Under the pieces are notes generated by a model. That model did no database searches and was not told where the DNA came from. It was given only the letters and a program-made list of their open reading frames with translations. Shown here in pieces: positions 16,959 to 26,336 of a stretch of DNA of 64,000 nt. The stretch comes from Runella rosea (lineage in GTDB: Bacteria > Bacteroidota > Bacteroidia > Cytophagales > Spirosomataceae), in NCBI RefSeq assembly GCF_003325355.1, contig NZ_CP030850.1, positions 6,027,001-6,091,000 of the forward strand, given 5' to 3'. Position 1 is the stretch's first letter. Every line of letters begins with the position of its first letter. Made by a program: the position numbers and the translations under genes.

Positions 16959-18134
16959 TTAATCTTTCACTTTACGGCAAACCAGCAGTCGTTTATCGGT
17001 GTTGGCGAGCGTTGTGGCCAGCAAATATACGTCACCCCCGTCTTTTAGTTTCAGTTTTTTGCGAAGTTCGTCGGTAGTACCCGGAAAATTTCGGAGGGTA
17101 AGGTTTGCTTTTCCGTTTGTTAGATAAGGCGTAAGCGCTTTATTATCAGCTTTTACCGTGGCAATTAGCTCAAAGGTTCTCCCAGGAAATAGCTGTACCA
17201 GACTTTCAGAAGTATAGAGGTGACTGTGGGGGGCAATTTTAGCAATTTGGTATTTTGAGGCGGCCGTTTTAAACGCTCCTGCTTTCAAAATGGCGGCGTT
17301 GGGTTCATAGATGTATTGAAGCGGCATACTGAAGGTAACAGCGGCATCAGGCTCCTCTGACCGATAAAAGTCAAAAATTTGTTGACTGCCGTCGTTCTTG
17401 AAATTAACGGTTTTGATGACAACGTCAGAGGCGTTTGTTCCTATCTCCAATAATAATTCTTTGCATTCATTTTCAACCGCAACTACGTGGACTGCCGTGA
17501 TTTGCGGTACTTCCAACAGCGTTTGTGTCAGGTCTAGTAAGGGGGAGACTTTGACAAGGATTTGGTGCGCTTTCTCCAAAAATAACGCCAAATGCTTGGT
17601 AACGTCGGGTTCGCAATCTCCCAATCCTACCACTCGACGTTGGTCGGCGGTGCGGCGGGCGGGATCGACATAAATCCAATCCACTTTGGCTTTCAACCGT
17701 TGTAAAAAAGCAATAGTATCGTCGCAAATACATTCGATGTTGGGGGTGTTCAGGATGTTGAAATTGTGGCGTGCGCGCTCGACTAGTTTTTCGTTTTGTT
17801 CGATGTAGGTGACCGATTCGAACTGTTTTGAAAAATAATAGGAATCAATCCCCATGCCACCCGTGCCGTCAATTACCGTTGTTGAGGCCGTTTGGCGCAT
17901 TATGTCAGCTTTGTAATGAGCGGTGGCTTCGGAAGAGCTTTGTTCGACCGACACAGCGGGCGGGAATATCAAACGAGGCTCGGCACACCAGCTCGGTAGT
18001 TTTGTCCGCGCTTTTTGCCGAGCCTCTATTTGGGCAATGACAAACTCTTTTTCTTTGCCGTATTTGAGCCGTAAAGAAGTCGGATTTGCCTGACTGTTTT
18101 GTTGAATAAAAGCGATTTGTTCGTTAGATAGCAT
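16959..18134 (-). CDS. Class I SAM-dependent methyltransferase with THUMP-like domain
   Basis: A 391-residue probable RNA methyltransferase. The SAM-binding motif is VIDGTGGMGIDSYYF near residue 85-100, followed by YIEQNEKLVERARHNF. The catalytic-region motif is DWIYVDPARR, close to the DPPR/NPPY type seen in nucleic-acid methylases. The C-terminal ~90 residues match the THUMP-like domain that accompanies this family (GRTFELIATVKADNKAL, NLTLRNFPGTTDELRKKL). Target base unknown. The ATG at 18134 is preferred over a TTG at 18152; it overlaps the previous gene's end by 11 bp, implying co-translation. Confidence 0.85.
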   Translation of the reverse strand: MLSNEQIAFIQQNSQANPTSLRLKYGKEKEFVIAQIEARQKARTKLPSWCAEPRLIFPPAVSVEQSSSEATAHYKADIMRQTASTTVIDGTGGMGIDSYYFSKQFESVTYIEQNEKLVERARHNFNILNTPNIECICDDTIAFLQRLKAKVDWIYVDPARRTADQRRVVGLGDCEPDVTKHLALFLEKAHQILVKVSPLLDLTQTLLEVPQITAVHVVAVENECKELLLEIGTNASDVVIKTVNFKNDGSQQIFDFYRSEEPDAAVTFSMPLQYIYEPNAAILKAGAFKTAASKYQIAKIAPHSHLYTSESLVQLFPGRTFELIATVKADNKALTPYLTNGKANLTLRNFPGTTDELRKKLKLKDGGDVYLLATTLANTDKRLLVCRKVKD

Positions 18135-18843
18135 TGTACTTAGCAACGGCAACCACGAGATCGCGCTCAGTTTTTATGTCTAATTTCTCCTGTTCCATCA
18201 GTGCTTTTAAGGCTTCTTCTTTGTCAGACAAAGCGCCGAGTACCGACTTTTTATTCTTTTTAATCTTCGTCAGGCTGCCGTCGGCTTTGAGTAAAAAATA
18301 TTCATTGGCATCCTCAAAGGTATCGTAGCGCACGTTGTTGCTGTAAGGGTCTTTATAATCCGCTTTTTTTAGGGTCTTGCTGATTAACTTTACCAAGCTG
18401 GTTTTTCCTTGGTATAAGGTCAAAAAATAGAGGTCGCGCATGTCGTATTTTGCGGTATGTGCCGAGGGATACCTTTTAAATTCAAAATTTGCTTTTGTAA
18501 CAGGATCATTGATAATGAACGAGTTAACTTGGTACGGAAATACGATTATTGAATCTCCGCCAGGGCGTTTCATGACCAATTCTTTGGAGTAAGCGTTGTA
18601 TTTAAGGGGGACTTCTTTGAACACGCGCCCATCCACAAAGGCCATTTCTCCGCTAATCCACTCGGAAATGAAGAATGGAGAACCCTTTAGCCCTTCGTAA
18701 CGACTATCGAAAGAAGAGGTTGTGTAGGTGCCCATATTGAGGCGTCCGTCTACGTCGCGGATGAGGTTGTTGGCGTTTTCGGTTTGGGCCAAGAGCGAAG
18801 AACAACAGGCGGTCAAAAAGGCAAAAATCAGTATTTTTTTCAT
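18124..18843 (-). CDS. Secreted protein of unknown function
   Basis: A 239-residue protein with a signal peptide (MKKILIFAFLTACCSSLLAQ, cleaved after LAQ). The mature part has no motif I can name. It contains a segment GSPFFISEWISGEMAFVDG near residue 55-73, a basic region LTKIKKNKKSVLG and a helical C-terminus rich in Lys and Glu (EEALKALMEQEKLDIKTE). The 3' end overlaps the start of the methyltransferase gene. The adjacent upstream hairpin at 18961-19003 separates it from the DUF4175 gene, so it likely has its own promoter in that 178-bp gap. Confidence 0.7.
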   Translation of the reverse strand: MKKILIFAFLTACCSSLLAQTENANNLIRDVDGRLNMGTYTTSSFDSRYEGLKGSPFFISEWISGEMAFVDGRVFKEVPLKYNAYSKELVMKRPGGDSIIVFPYQVNSFIINDPVTKANFEFKRYPSAHTAKYDMRDLYFLTLYQGKTSLVKLISKTLKKADYKDPYSNNVRYDTFEDANEYFLLKADGSLTKIKKNKKSVLGALSDKEEALKALMEQEKLDIKTERDLVVAVAKYNAI

Positions 18844-18960
18844 GGCTTTTTATTTTTAAAGAATTCTTCTGCAAAGTAATCGAAACTAGGTTATCTTCAA
18901 AAGCTTGTAGTTGCAAATTTAATGAAAAGGGACAGGTACAGCCGATAAATTGAAAACATA

Positions 18961-19003
18961 AAAAACGGGGAGGCCGACAATCTGCCCGCCTCCCCGTTTT
19001 TTT
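18961..19003 (-). terminator. Terminator after the DUF4175 gene
   Basis: Strong GC-rich stem ACGGGGAGGC (18965-18974) with GCCTCCCCGT (18988-18997), 13-nt loop, extended by A5 on the left and T7 on the right. It can terminate in both directions and lies 19 bp beyond the DUF4175 stop. Confidence 0.92.
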
Positions 19004-19021
19004 ATGTACATCCGATGAGGG

Positions 19022-22000
19022 TTATCTCTCGCCCGATTTCTTAAAATAATTATCGGCTTCGCGTTTGTAGAAAGGCGCGAAGCTCGGCGGTACGGTACGC
19101 AACAGTTCCGTTTGTCGCTGTTTGTCCTTCACGTATTGCTCAAACTCCGCGGGCGGGTTGCGGGGCTGTGGCTTGGCCGTTTCTGATTTGCGTTGGGTAT
19201 CTTCTTCCTGTTGACGTAATGCTTTTTCGGATTCTAATAACCGCGTTACGATTTCTTCCTGACGTTTTATGACCGTCGGATTAATACGTTTGTTTACCAA
19301 GTCGGTTTCGGTTTCGTCCATCTTATCCATCAACTCTTTGACCTCATTTCCCACTTTTCGGCCGCCTTCCGAGCCTTTTTGCGAGTCCATCAATTCCTTT
19401 AGCATCTGACGAATACGTGCCTGTTCGGCGGCCATTTGCGCCAATTGTTCCGACATTTGCCGTCCGCCCATGCCTCCTTGGCCCTGACCTTGCCCTTGGC
19501 CTTTTTGTAATTGTTGGATGCGGTTGTTAAGCTGTTTTTGGAGCTCGCCCAAATTACCCGGACTTTTTCCTTTGCCTTTGCTGCCTTTCTTGCTACCGCT
19601 ACCCGGACTGGCCATCGCCATCATGGCTGCCTGCATTTGTTGGAGCGTTTGGCTGAGCATCAACGACAGGTTATTGATGGAGGTCATGGCAAACTGCTGT
19701 TTGCTGGTGGCCATGTTGAGCCGGCGCTCGCGGATGTAGCGCGTGCTTTCGGTCATGTGAAACTTCATGTCGTTGAGCTCACGAGTCACAAACGTCTGGA
19801 TTTGCATGACGCGCTTGGCGAGAGCGTACAGACTGTCTTCTATCACCTTGGCATCATCTTGAAGTTTGAGTTGTTCCTGCGCCAGTTTAACAAAACGTGG
19901 GTCCTGTAAATTGACACCTCTAAAATCCTTCATGACGCGCTCTTGGTCAAACGAGAGGTGAATTAGGTTTTCCAGAATATCGCGCAGATTGTCCATGTTT
20001 TCGTCCATTTCCTGCATTTCGGCACTTTCCATCGACTCTTCCATCTGCTGCGCCATCTTTTTCATGGACTTCGCTGCTTTTTTCTGCGATTGAGAGGCGC
20101 TTTTATTCTGCTTCTGTTGGAGTTGTTTGGAGCTGTTTTTCTGCTCTTTTTCCACTTCCTGCTGTTCCTCCTTGCCAGTGTCCATTTCCTGCTTATCGGC
20201 AAGTTCTTCGTTCAATTTTTCGAGTTCTTCGATGTCCTTTTTGGTTTCTTCAAACTCTTTATTTAGCTCTTCCTGCTCCTTTTTGAGCTCTTCTTGCTTG
20301 GCATCTTCTTTGCCGTCTTTACTTTCTTGGTCTTTTTGTTCTTTGCTTTCTTGCTCTTTCTGGTCCTTACCTTCCTGATCTTTTCCTTTTTGGTCTTTAT
20401 CTTTCTGGTCTTTTGCGTCTTTATCTTTACCTTTTTGGTCTTTATTTTCCTTGTCTTTGGCTTCTTGCTCTTTGCTTTCTTTTTCGGTTTTCTCCGCCAG
20501 TTGTTCCTGTTTTTCGGCCATTTCGTTCAAATCCTTCTGAATTTGCTCCGCTTTTTGCTGAAGCTGAAGTTGCTTAAACATCTCCAACGCTTTTTCAATT
20601 TCTTTCTGAGCGTTGAATTCCTTGTTTTTTAGCTTATTCATCAACTCCTGCATTTTATCGTCCTGCTGTTGTTGTTGAAGGAGTTTTTCAAGTTGGTCGT
20701 ACAGTTTTTTGGTTTCGGGGTCGAGCAATTCTTTCATCAGTTTTTGCAACTGCTCCATTTTTTGCTTCATTTCGGGACTTTGCTCCGCAAAACGTTCCTG
20801 CTTTTCTTGGGCTGTTTGCGTTTGCTCTTGCATGCTCTTCATGTCGTTCATGAGCTCTTCGCGCTTTTTGAGCAAGTCTTCAATTTGCTTTTTATCCTGA
20901 AAATCCAGCTCTCGCTCGCTTTTCAGACGTTGGTCAAGTTTTTCTAACTCTTTCTGTAAATTCTTGGCTTTCTGTAGCGTTTTGTTGATTTGGGCTTCGG
21001 TTTTCTCGGCGGCCTTATCGGCTTCGGCCCGCACTTCTTCTTTGGACGGAACCGCAAAATCAATCATGCGCGATTTGGCCGATTTTGGCCCATTTACGCC
21101 ATCATTGTCCCACACCTGAACGTAGTATTCGATGCGGTCGCCGGGCGTAAGGCGCAGACTGTCCACGTACCATTGGAAGTAGAAAGTTTGGTTGGTCGTT
21201 GATTTGTTGAATGGAATTCCGAATCCTTTGTAAGCCACTTTCTTCTCATCGGTCTTGTCACCTTTGCGGCGCAAATTATAAAACACCCGTAGGTTGGAGA
21301 AGCCGTAGTCATCGGCAATGTTACCACCCAATACGAAGTAGTTGTACAAAGTCGTGTCCTGATAATTTTCTAAAGTCAGGGTCGGGTGTTTGTCGTTGAT
21401 GACGTTGAGAAAATAACTGATTTTCTCGCGGTTGTTTGACTCGTCGTTTTTGAGTTTGATTTCATAGTTGGCAGACTTCCGAACGTTTTTTCTAAACTCA
21501 TACCCGCCTGTCAGTTTGCTTTCGGCCGTATACGCGTTTTTGTCGCCTTCAAAGGCCAAGGCCATTTCTTCGGTGGCATCGGTGTTGAAATCCCAGGTGA
21601 TGGTTGTTCCTTCGGGTACGGTCAAGTTACCTACATTGCTCAATTGTTCGGCTGGCTTGCCTAAATAGGCAGGATATTGAAGGGTAACATCAAACGACAA
21701 CAGGCTGGGGCGCTCGGCCACGGTGAGTTTATAATCGCTTGATTTATAGCCAGCAGCTTCAAACTGAAATTCGATGGGCCGCTGCACATTTTTAAAGGTA
21801 TAGCTGTAGGTATCGGCGTCTTCTGGTTCGAGCTTAAACTTGGCTTTGTTGTGAACTACGTAAACCGCTTCGGGCAAGGCGCCGCCCGCAAGCGAAACCT
21901 TCAAGGTAAAATCTTCGTTGCGAAATGCTTTTAGGTTTGTATTGTCGAGTTTGAACGTAAACGGTGCGTCGTTGTATTCTTTCTCAAAGTGAATAATGCG

Positions 22001-22546
22001 GTCAGAACTGTTGGCAAAAAAGCGTGGATTGATCAGCAACACCAATCCAATAGCGGCCAACGGGTAAATGGCGTATTTGAGATAACGACGATTTTGGTCA
22101 ATTTTGACAGCATCCGAAAACCGAACGATTAATAATTGTTTTGATTTTTGTTGAATACTGGCTTCAATCAGGTCGGTTTGAGCCCCTGATAAATTACGTA
22201 ACTGTAAGGTATTGATGAGTTTATCGCCGATTTCGGGGAAAAAATTTCCGATTTGACCCGCCGCTTCTTCGTCCGAAATCGATTTACGTAAACCGTACAA
22301 ATGCACCAAAGGCGTAACTACCCAACGCGCCAACGCATAACCCAAGATGGCTAAAAAACCAAAGAAAAGGGTACCACGTACAGGAGAGCTAAAGCGGCCG
22401 AAATACTCGATGGTATTTACAAATAAGTATGCCGACAGTACAAACGCCGCCGCAAAAATCACGCCTTTGACGAGTTGATTCAGGTAAAATTTCCGCTTAT
22501 ACTCACCAATGCGCTCCTGCAATACGGAAAGGGGTTGGGTTTTCAT
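19022..22546 (-). CDS. DUF4175 family giant membrane/coiled-coil protein
   Basis: A 1174-residue protein of the DUF4175 family, common in Bacteroidota and of unknown function. It has two N-terminal membrane segments (GVIFAAAFVLSAYLFV and GTLFFGFLAILGYALARWVV) and a third near residue 155 (YAIYPLAAIGLVLLINPRF). Beta-rich domains follow to about residue 510, then a very long charged coiled coil. Between about 715 and 780 it becomes a low-complexity run of Lys, Asp, Glu and Gln in KDQKGKDQ-like units. Another Gly/Gln-rich stretch (GQGQGQGGMGGRQM) occurs near 1020. Probably an envelope protein with a long periplasmic rod. The ATG at 22546 is supported by the predicted topology. Confidence 0.85.
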   Translation of the reverse strand: MKTQPLSVLQERIGEYKRKFYLNQLVKGVIFAAAFVLSAYLFVNTIEYFGRFSSPVRGTLFFGFLAILGYALARWVVTPLVHLYGLRKSISDEEAAGQIGNFFPEIGDKLINTLQLRNLSGAQTDLIEASIQQKSKQLLIVRFSDAVKIDQNRRYLKYAIYPLAAIGLVLLINPRFFANSSDRIIHFEKEYNDAPFTFKLDNTNLKAFRNEDFTLKVSLAGGALPEAVYVVHNKAKFKLEPEDADTYSYTFKNVQRPIEFQFEAAGYKSSDYKLTVAERPSLLSFDVTLQYPAYLGKPAEQLSNVGNLTVPEGTTITWDFNTDATEEMALAFEGDKNAYTAESKLTGGYEFRKNVRKSANYEIKLKNDESNNREKISYFLNVINDKHPTLTLENYQDTTLYNYFVLGGNIADDYGFSNLRVFYNLRRKGDKTDEKKVAYKGFGIPFNKSTTNQTFYFQWYVDSLRLTPGDRIEYYVQVWDNDGVNGPKSAKSRMIDFAVPSKEEVRAEADKAAEKTEAQINKTLQKAKNLQKELEKLDQRLKSERELDFQDKKQIEDLLKKREELMNDMKSMQEQTQTAQEKQERFAEQSPEMKQKMEQLQKLMKELLDPETKKLYDQLEKLLQQQQQDDKMQELMNKLKNKEFNAQKEIEKALEMFKQLQLQQKAEQIQKDLNEMAEKQEQLAEKTEKESKEQEAKDKENKDQKGKDKDAKDQKDKDQKGKDQEGKDQKEQESKEQKDQESKDGKEDAKQEELKKEQEELNKEFEETKKDIEELEKLNEELADKQEMDTGKEEQQEVEKEQKNSSKQLQQKQNKSASQSQKKAAKSMKKMAQQMEESMESAEMQEMDENMDNLRDILENLIHLSFDQERVMKDFRGVNLQDPRFVKLAQEQLKLQDDAKVIEDSLYALAKRVMQIQTFVTRELNDMKFHMTESTRYIRERRLNMATSKQQFAMTSINNLSLMLSQTLQQMQAAMMAMASPGSGSKKGSKGKGKSPGNLGELQKQLNNRIQQLQKGQGQGQGQGGMGGRQMSEQLAQMAAEQARIRQMLKELMDSQKGSEGGRKVGNEVKELMDKMDETETDLVNKRINPTVIKRQEEIVTRLLESEKALRQQEEDTQRKSETAKPQPRNPPAEFEQYVKDKQRQTELLRTVPPSFAPFYKREADNYFKKSGER

Positions 22547-22697
22547 ATAGTGGTGTTTTGAACGGTGCTTAAAGGGTTAGAATATAGCTTCTAAAGATAA
22601 CAATAAATTTAACGCAAAAATGATGCAAAAAGTAGCGAAGGCTAAGAAAGATTCTGATAATAACGCAAATTGGGGGAAGATTGTTGGAAAATAATCG

Positions 22698-22725
22698 TCA
22701 GGGCAAGCCACAAGGCTTGCCCTGA
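22698..22725 (-). repeat. Hairpin in the DUF4175-acylase gap
   Basis: Perfect 12-bp inverted repeat TCAGGGCAAGCC (22698-22709) and GGCTTGCCCTGA (22714-22725) with a 4-nt loop. No T-run on either side. Together with the next element it fills the 312-bp gap between the DUF4175 start and the acylase stop. No gene is seen in this gap; a 69-codon frame at 22577-22786 crosses the hairpin and has no family resemblance. Confidence 0.6.
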
Positions 22726-22789
22726 AACGAAGAATGGATACGGCCTCATGGATAGGTTGATAACCGAAAGCTGAAAAATAAAACAAACC

Positions 22790-22854
22790 GTAGGGGCAGG
22801 CTTTACGTCTGCCCAGTCCGATGTGGAAGGGGGAGACGTAAAGCCTGCCCCTAC
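22790..22854. repeat. REP-like palindromic element, long inverted repeat
   Basis: Perfect 21-bp arms at 22790-22810 and 22834-22854 separated by 23 bp. The left 24 bases (22791-22814) are an exact reverse-complement copy of 54658-54681, 32 kb away, and are themselves a hairpin with GGGCAG/CTGCCC ends. It starts 4 bp after the acylase stop codon and may double as its terminator. The sequence identity is directly seen; classification as a dispersed REP-type family is an inference. Confidence 0.75.
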
Positions 22855-22858
22855 AAAT

Positions 22859-25060
22859 TTATTCGCCGGGGCGGTAAATGCGCTCGGCGTTGTTCATGAC
22901 GTCTTTTTTGTAAAAAAAGATTTCTTTGAATTGCCCGTTGATGTAGCCTTTAACTTGGTCCGTAAAATGCGGTGAAGCTGGGTCTGTGCTGGCTCCGCCC
23001 GTCAGAATTGTTTTGGCTTTAAGGGTTTTGCCAAATTCGATTACGGCCACAAAGGTATTGCCATTGACCCCATAATGGGCTTTCGCCTGCGGAACTTTGC
23101 GGCTTGAATAGGCATTGAGCGAGCCCAGCGGGCCTGGAGTGGCGGTCACGGCCCAACTCGGGCGGCTGTCGCTGAAGGTCTCGCCTTCTTTAACGCGTTG
23201 AAAACGATTGATGCTTCCCCACGGCACTTCCCAAGTTCCGAAATCTTTTTTCAATTCCTGAACTACTTGGGCTAACAGAGCGAGCTGTTCTTTAGGTGAG
23301 ATAAAATCGGTGGAAAGGTTGGCCCCGTTGGTAACTGAATAGTTTTCTTCGTTGGCAATTGGTTTTTTGAGGCGGGCCACATTTAACGGGATGATTTTCT
23401 CGACCCACATAACGCCCAATGTAGTGGCAACGGAGGTGGTATCGGCCCGAAAATTCCAGTTTCGTAATGCTTGAATCGGGCCAGAAAGCTGCACGGAAAC
23501 CGAGTCTGTGGGGTTGGCATCAAATGCCTTGACCAAAGTTGGAATAAAGCGCTCGGCATTAGGCAGATAGGTGTCATGGGCCGCCGTGATAACGTCGTCA
23601 ATCGTGGCGTTTTTTAGGTTATTTAGCAGTCGTACGGCGTTCATGGCGCGCGGGGTATGGCCGTCGGGCAGCATGTAGGCAGGCTTGCGACTCATGAGGG
23701 TATCAAACGCCCCTGCGCCGTACAGCGGGGTAGAATTACAGTTTTGTACCCAACCGTTGGCGGGATTGATATAATGCGGAATCTCGTTGAGGGTGTGCGT
23801 ACCTTGCCATTCTGTTGCATTGGTGCTACCGTCTACGGGGCGTTTCCAATCGTATGCTGGGTCTCTCTTCGGAACGTAGTTGCCGTGCCAATACGCGATG
23901 TTTCCTTTGCGGTCGGCGTAGATAATGTTGTTGCCGACCATGACGCGCTTACCAATGGTCGATTGAAATTCTTCAAAACTTTTGGATTTCATCTTCTGCC
24001 AATGCAAGCCCAACAGTTCAATGTTGGCGTCGGTACTTTTTAGGGTAATCCATTTTTTATCTCTGACCGCTACGACTGGGCCGTGGTGGGTGCGGTAAAC
24101 GGTGAAGGTTTTGGATAACAGTTCATTGCCTTTTTTATACTTTACCGTAATGCGTGAACTGTCTACGCCGCGCTGTCCGCCATTGTAACGGTAGGAGTAC
24201 TTCCCGTCTTTCTTTTCGACGGTTTCGGCATACAAATCTTTGGCATCGGAAAGGGTGATGGGATGCATCCAGCCGCAAAAATCATTAAAGCCCTGAAAAA
24301 TATTGAATTGGCCCAGAAACGGTGCACCGTAAGAATTCAGACCCTGTTTGCTGACCAAATGTATCTCAATTCGTCCGTAAAATTCCGAGTGAGGGTTGAT
24401 GAGCAACATTGCGTTTTTACTCTGCGTTTTCGACGGGGCCAGTGCCCAGCCGTTGGAGCCGCCCGCTTCTTGGTAAAATTCATGATTGGCATCTGGCAAG
24501 TATGACAGTGAAAGCCCCGCCTCTTTGGAATAAAATTGACGAAATTCCAATTCTGTAAGGTTGCTACCCGCAATGGATGGAATATTATTCATCAATACCA
24601 TCCACGGTTCTACGCGGGTAATGAGTTTTGGTTTTTTGGCGGGATGCGAAATCATATAAAAGTTGATGCCTGCCGCGTAGGCATCGCACAGTTTGCGGAG
24701 CCATTTTGGCGTTTGTTGGTATAGTTTTATGGCGCGGGTCGAGTCAATAAAAGTCCGCGCCCACAGGTCTTGGTACAATTCCCGTTCGCCTTCCGTCTCC
24801 GCCTGACGACCTAAGCGAGTAATGAGCAAATTCTCTACTTTTTCAAAAAACTCCTCGCACTGAATGTACATCATGCCAAACACGGCATCGGCGTCGGTTT
24901 TAGTATATACGTGTGGCACACCCCATTTGTCTTTGACGATGGTGATGCGCTTAGCTTGTTTTTGGAGATTGGCGATTTCGTCTGGGGAGAAGGTTTGAGC
25001 CTGAAGCAGGACAGTGTTGACAATAACAAAGGTTAGGATTAGGGTAAAGAGTCGTTCCAT
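22859..25060 (-). CDS. Penicillin acylase family protein (Ntn hydrolase)
   Basis: A 733-residue exported hydrolase of the penicillin amidase family, which cleaves amide bonds in N-acyl compounds such as beta-lactams, acyl-homoserine lactones or cyclic lipopeptides. It has a signal peptide ending near LLQAQT, the N-terminal subunit motif VKDKWGVPHVYTKTDADAVFG, and the autocatalytic site GGSNGWALAPSKT near residue 200, where the Ser becomes the N-terminal nucleophile. LLINPHSEFYG and GWVQNCNSTPLYGAG are also typical. The family precursor is cleaved into two chains. Substrate cannot be predicted; quorum quenching or antibiotic breakdown are options. Stands alone, followed by a REP-like hairpin. 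Confidence 0.9.
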   Translation of the reverse strand: MERLFTLILTFVIVNTVLLQAQTFSPDEIANLQKQAKRITIVKDKWGVPHVYTKTDADAVFGMMYIQCEEFFEKVENLLITRLGRQAETEGERELYQDLWARTFIDSTRAIKLYQQTPKWLRKLCDAYAAGINFYMISHPAKKPKLITRVEPWMVLMNNIPSIAGSNLTELEFRQFYSKEAGLSLSYLPDANHEFYQEAGGSNGWALAPSKTQSKNAMLLINPHSEFYGRIEIHLVSKQGLNSYGAPFLGQFNIFQGFNDFCGWMHPITLSDAKDLYAETVEKKDGKYSYRYNGGQRGVDSSRITVKYKKGNELLSKTFTVYRTHHGPVVAVRDKKWITLKSTDANIELLGLHWQKMKSKSFEEFQSTIGKRVMVGNNIIYADRKGNIAYWHGNYVPKRDPAYDWKRPVDGSTNATEWQGTHTLNEIPHYINPANGWVQNCNSTPLYGAGAFDTLMSRKPAYMLPDGHTPRAMNAVRLLNNLKNATIDDVITAAHDTYLPNAERFIPTLVKAFDANPTDSVSVQLSGPIQALRNWNFRADTTSVATTLGVMWVEKIIPLNVARLKKPIANEENYSVTNGANLSTDFISPKEQLALLAQVVQELKKDFGTWEVPWGSINRFQRVKEGETFSDSRPSWAVTATPGPLGSLNAYSSRKVPQAKAHYGVNGNTFVAVIEFGKTLKAKTILTGGASTDPASPHFTDQVKGYINGQFKEIFFYKKDVMNNAERIYRPGE

Positions 25061-25232
25061 AATACGATTGATTTTTTAAACTTGTAGATGATAAGGGGGG
25101 CGTAGTATGGCAATTTAGAAGATTTTTTTGGAAAAGGAAAAGGGGAGACTCCTTAAAAAAACACCGATTAATAATCCAAAAACAGTTCTAGAAGGTATCG
25201 AATGTTTCGTTTTTTGCGCGGCTTTCTGGATT

Positions 25233-25385
25233 TTAACAACTCGTTTTCTTTGAATTGCTTCGGCAGCGATCGCTGCAATATTTCACTTCATCCCAGACTT
25301 TCTCCCATTTTTTTCGCCACGAAAATGGTCTGCCGCACACTGCACAGGTTTTTTGGGGAAGGTTTTCTTTTTTGACGTTTTTCAT
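25233..25385 (-). CDS. DUF2256 domain protein (small zinc-ribbon-like)
   Basis: A 50-residue protein found by direct translation. It reads [20 protein letters not shown] at the start, then [20 protein letters not shown] and [10 protein letters not shown]. CxxC followed by CxxxC and the [18 protein letters not shown] core identify DUF2256, probably a metal-binding mini-domain. AGGAG ends directly before the start codon, and the gene begins 3 bp after the stop of the DUF429 gene, so it is the last cistron of a three-gene operon. In other bacteria DUF2256 and DUF2805 genes are often seen near cryptochrome/photolyase genes; none is present here. Confidence 0.85.
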   Translation of the reverse strand: MKNVKKENLPQKTCAVCGRPFSWRKKWEKVWDEVKYCSDRCRSNSKKTSC

Positions 25386-25388
25386 CTC

Positions 25389-26000
25389 CTACACAATAAT
25401 AATTCCTTCCTGTATGTCTCCGAAAATGAGGTGTTGTTGATTCAGAAAGCGATACCCCGAAACCCACGCCAGCAGTGCATCGAATTGATGCTGAGTTTTG
25501 GGATACTCCGCTAAACAAAGTTCAGGAATAACTTTGGATAATATTCTGCAAAGGGCTTCCATCTCATTGGTTGTCAGCCTTTTGTGATAATGGTCTGACA
25601 GCAATGTTTGGGCGAGGGCTTTGGGATACACTTCGTGGGTTTCAACGTTCATTTTTTCTTGTAGGCGTTGTTTTAATTCCATGGCGCGCGCGGTTAGTCC
25701 GCCCAAAAACATCGGTGACATGGCCTTGAGTGCTACGTCGCATTGGCGGTAATGATAATTTGAGAAACCCACAATGGATTGATAAACAGCGGGTAAGGAA
25801 AGAGGGGCATCCAAAAAGACGGTTGTTAGCATCGGACGGTTTTGAGCCGCTTGACACTTGGTTATCCAATCTATAATGAATAAGTCCGCGTCTTTTTTGT
25901 CGGCTTCATAAAAGTGAATTACTTGGTCGTCGTGGTGACAAATCACCGTATTGCCCGAGGTTTTGGAACCATAGTCAATTCCTGCAAAAGTGCTCAACAT
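25389..26000 (-). CDS. DUF429-like protein, RNase H-like fold
   Basis: A 203-residue protein starting FAGIDYGSKTSGNTVIC, the first strand of an actin/RNase H-like fold with an Asp, then VFLDAPLSLP with a second acidic residue and the C-terminal TQHQFDALLAWVSGYRF with a third. This order matches DUF429, a family of predicted nucleases whose targets are unknown. The ATG at 26000 overlaps the TGA of the upstream DUF2805 gene by one base (TGATG), implying translational coupling. The TTG at 26003 is an alternative. Confidence 0.75.
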   Translation of the reverse strand: MLSTFAGIDYGSKTSGNTVICHHDDQVIHFYEADKKDADLFIIDWITKCQAAQNRPMLTTVFLDAPLSLPAVYQSIVGFSNYHYRQCDVALKAMSPMFLGGLTARAMELKQRLQEKMNVETHEVYPKALAQTLLSDHYHKRLTTNEMEALCRILSKVIPELCLAEYPKTQHQFDALLAWVSGYRFLNQQHLIFGDIQEGIIIV

Positions 26001-26272
26001 CAACGTTTGGCAATTTTGTTGAGACTGATGCTCCGTTGCTGCGAACAGTGGAAGCGGTCAACGGTATCATCGCGCAGGGCCTGATGTTTGGTGGTGCGGC
26101 CGTTCATGCGTTTGCGCCACATTTCAAAACTACTCCGTTTCATCTGCGACCTCATGAGGGCAATCACTGCTTTTTCGGGTAGTCCAAATTGCGCCTCAAT
26201 TGCCTCAAAAGGGGTTCGGTCTTCCCACGCCATTTGTACAATGCGGTCGATGTCTTGTTCGGATAAATTCAT
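26000..26272 (-). CDS. DUF2805 (TIGR03643) family protein
   Basis: A 90-residue protein that begins MNLSEQDIDRIVQMAWEDRT and continues PFEAIEAQFGLPEKAVIALM and RSSFEMWRKRMNGRTTKHQA, the complete TIGR03643/DUF2805 signature. The helical pattern resembles a helix-turn-helix, so DNA binding is possible but unproven. An ATG eight codons upstream (26296) could also be used. It heads the operon DUF2805-DUF429-DUF2256, whose genes overlap or nearly touch. Confidence 0.85.
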   Translation of the reverse strand: MNLSEQDIDRIVQMAWEDRTPFEAIEAQFGLPEKAVIALMRSQMKRSSFEMWRKRMNGRTTKHQALRDDTVDRFHCSQQRSISLNKIAKR

Positions 26273-26336
26273 TTTGTACAAAGCTTGTTTGTACATTTTA
26301 ACACTTTTGAAGAGGTTTTGTTTATTTTAAAAACCC

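Noticed and set aside
20127-20947. Several Phe/Leu-rich or Ser-rich open frames opposite the DUF4175 gene
   Set aside because: They mirror the Lys/Glu/Gln-rich coding strand; such low-complexity codons give long open antisense frames.
22577-22786. A 69-codon minus-strand frame between DUF4175 and the acylase
   Set aside because: It runs through a perfect hairpin and resembles no family.
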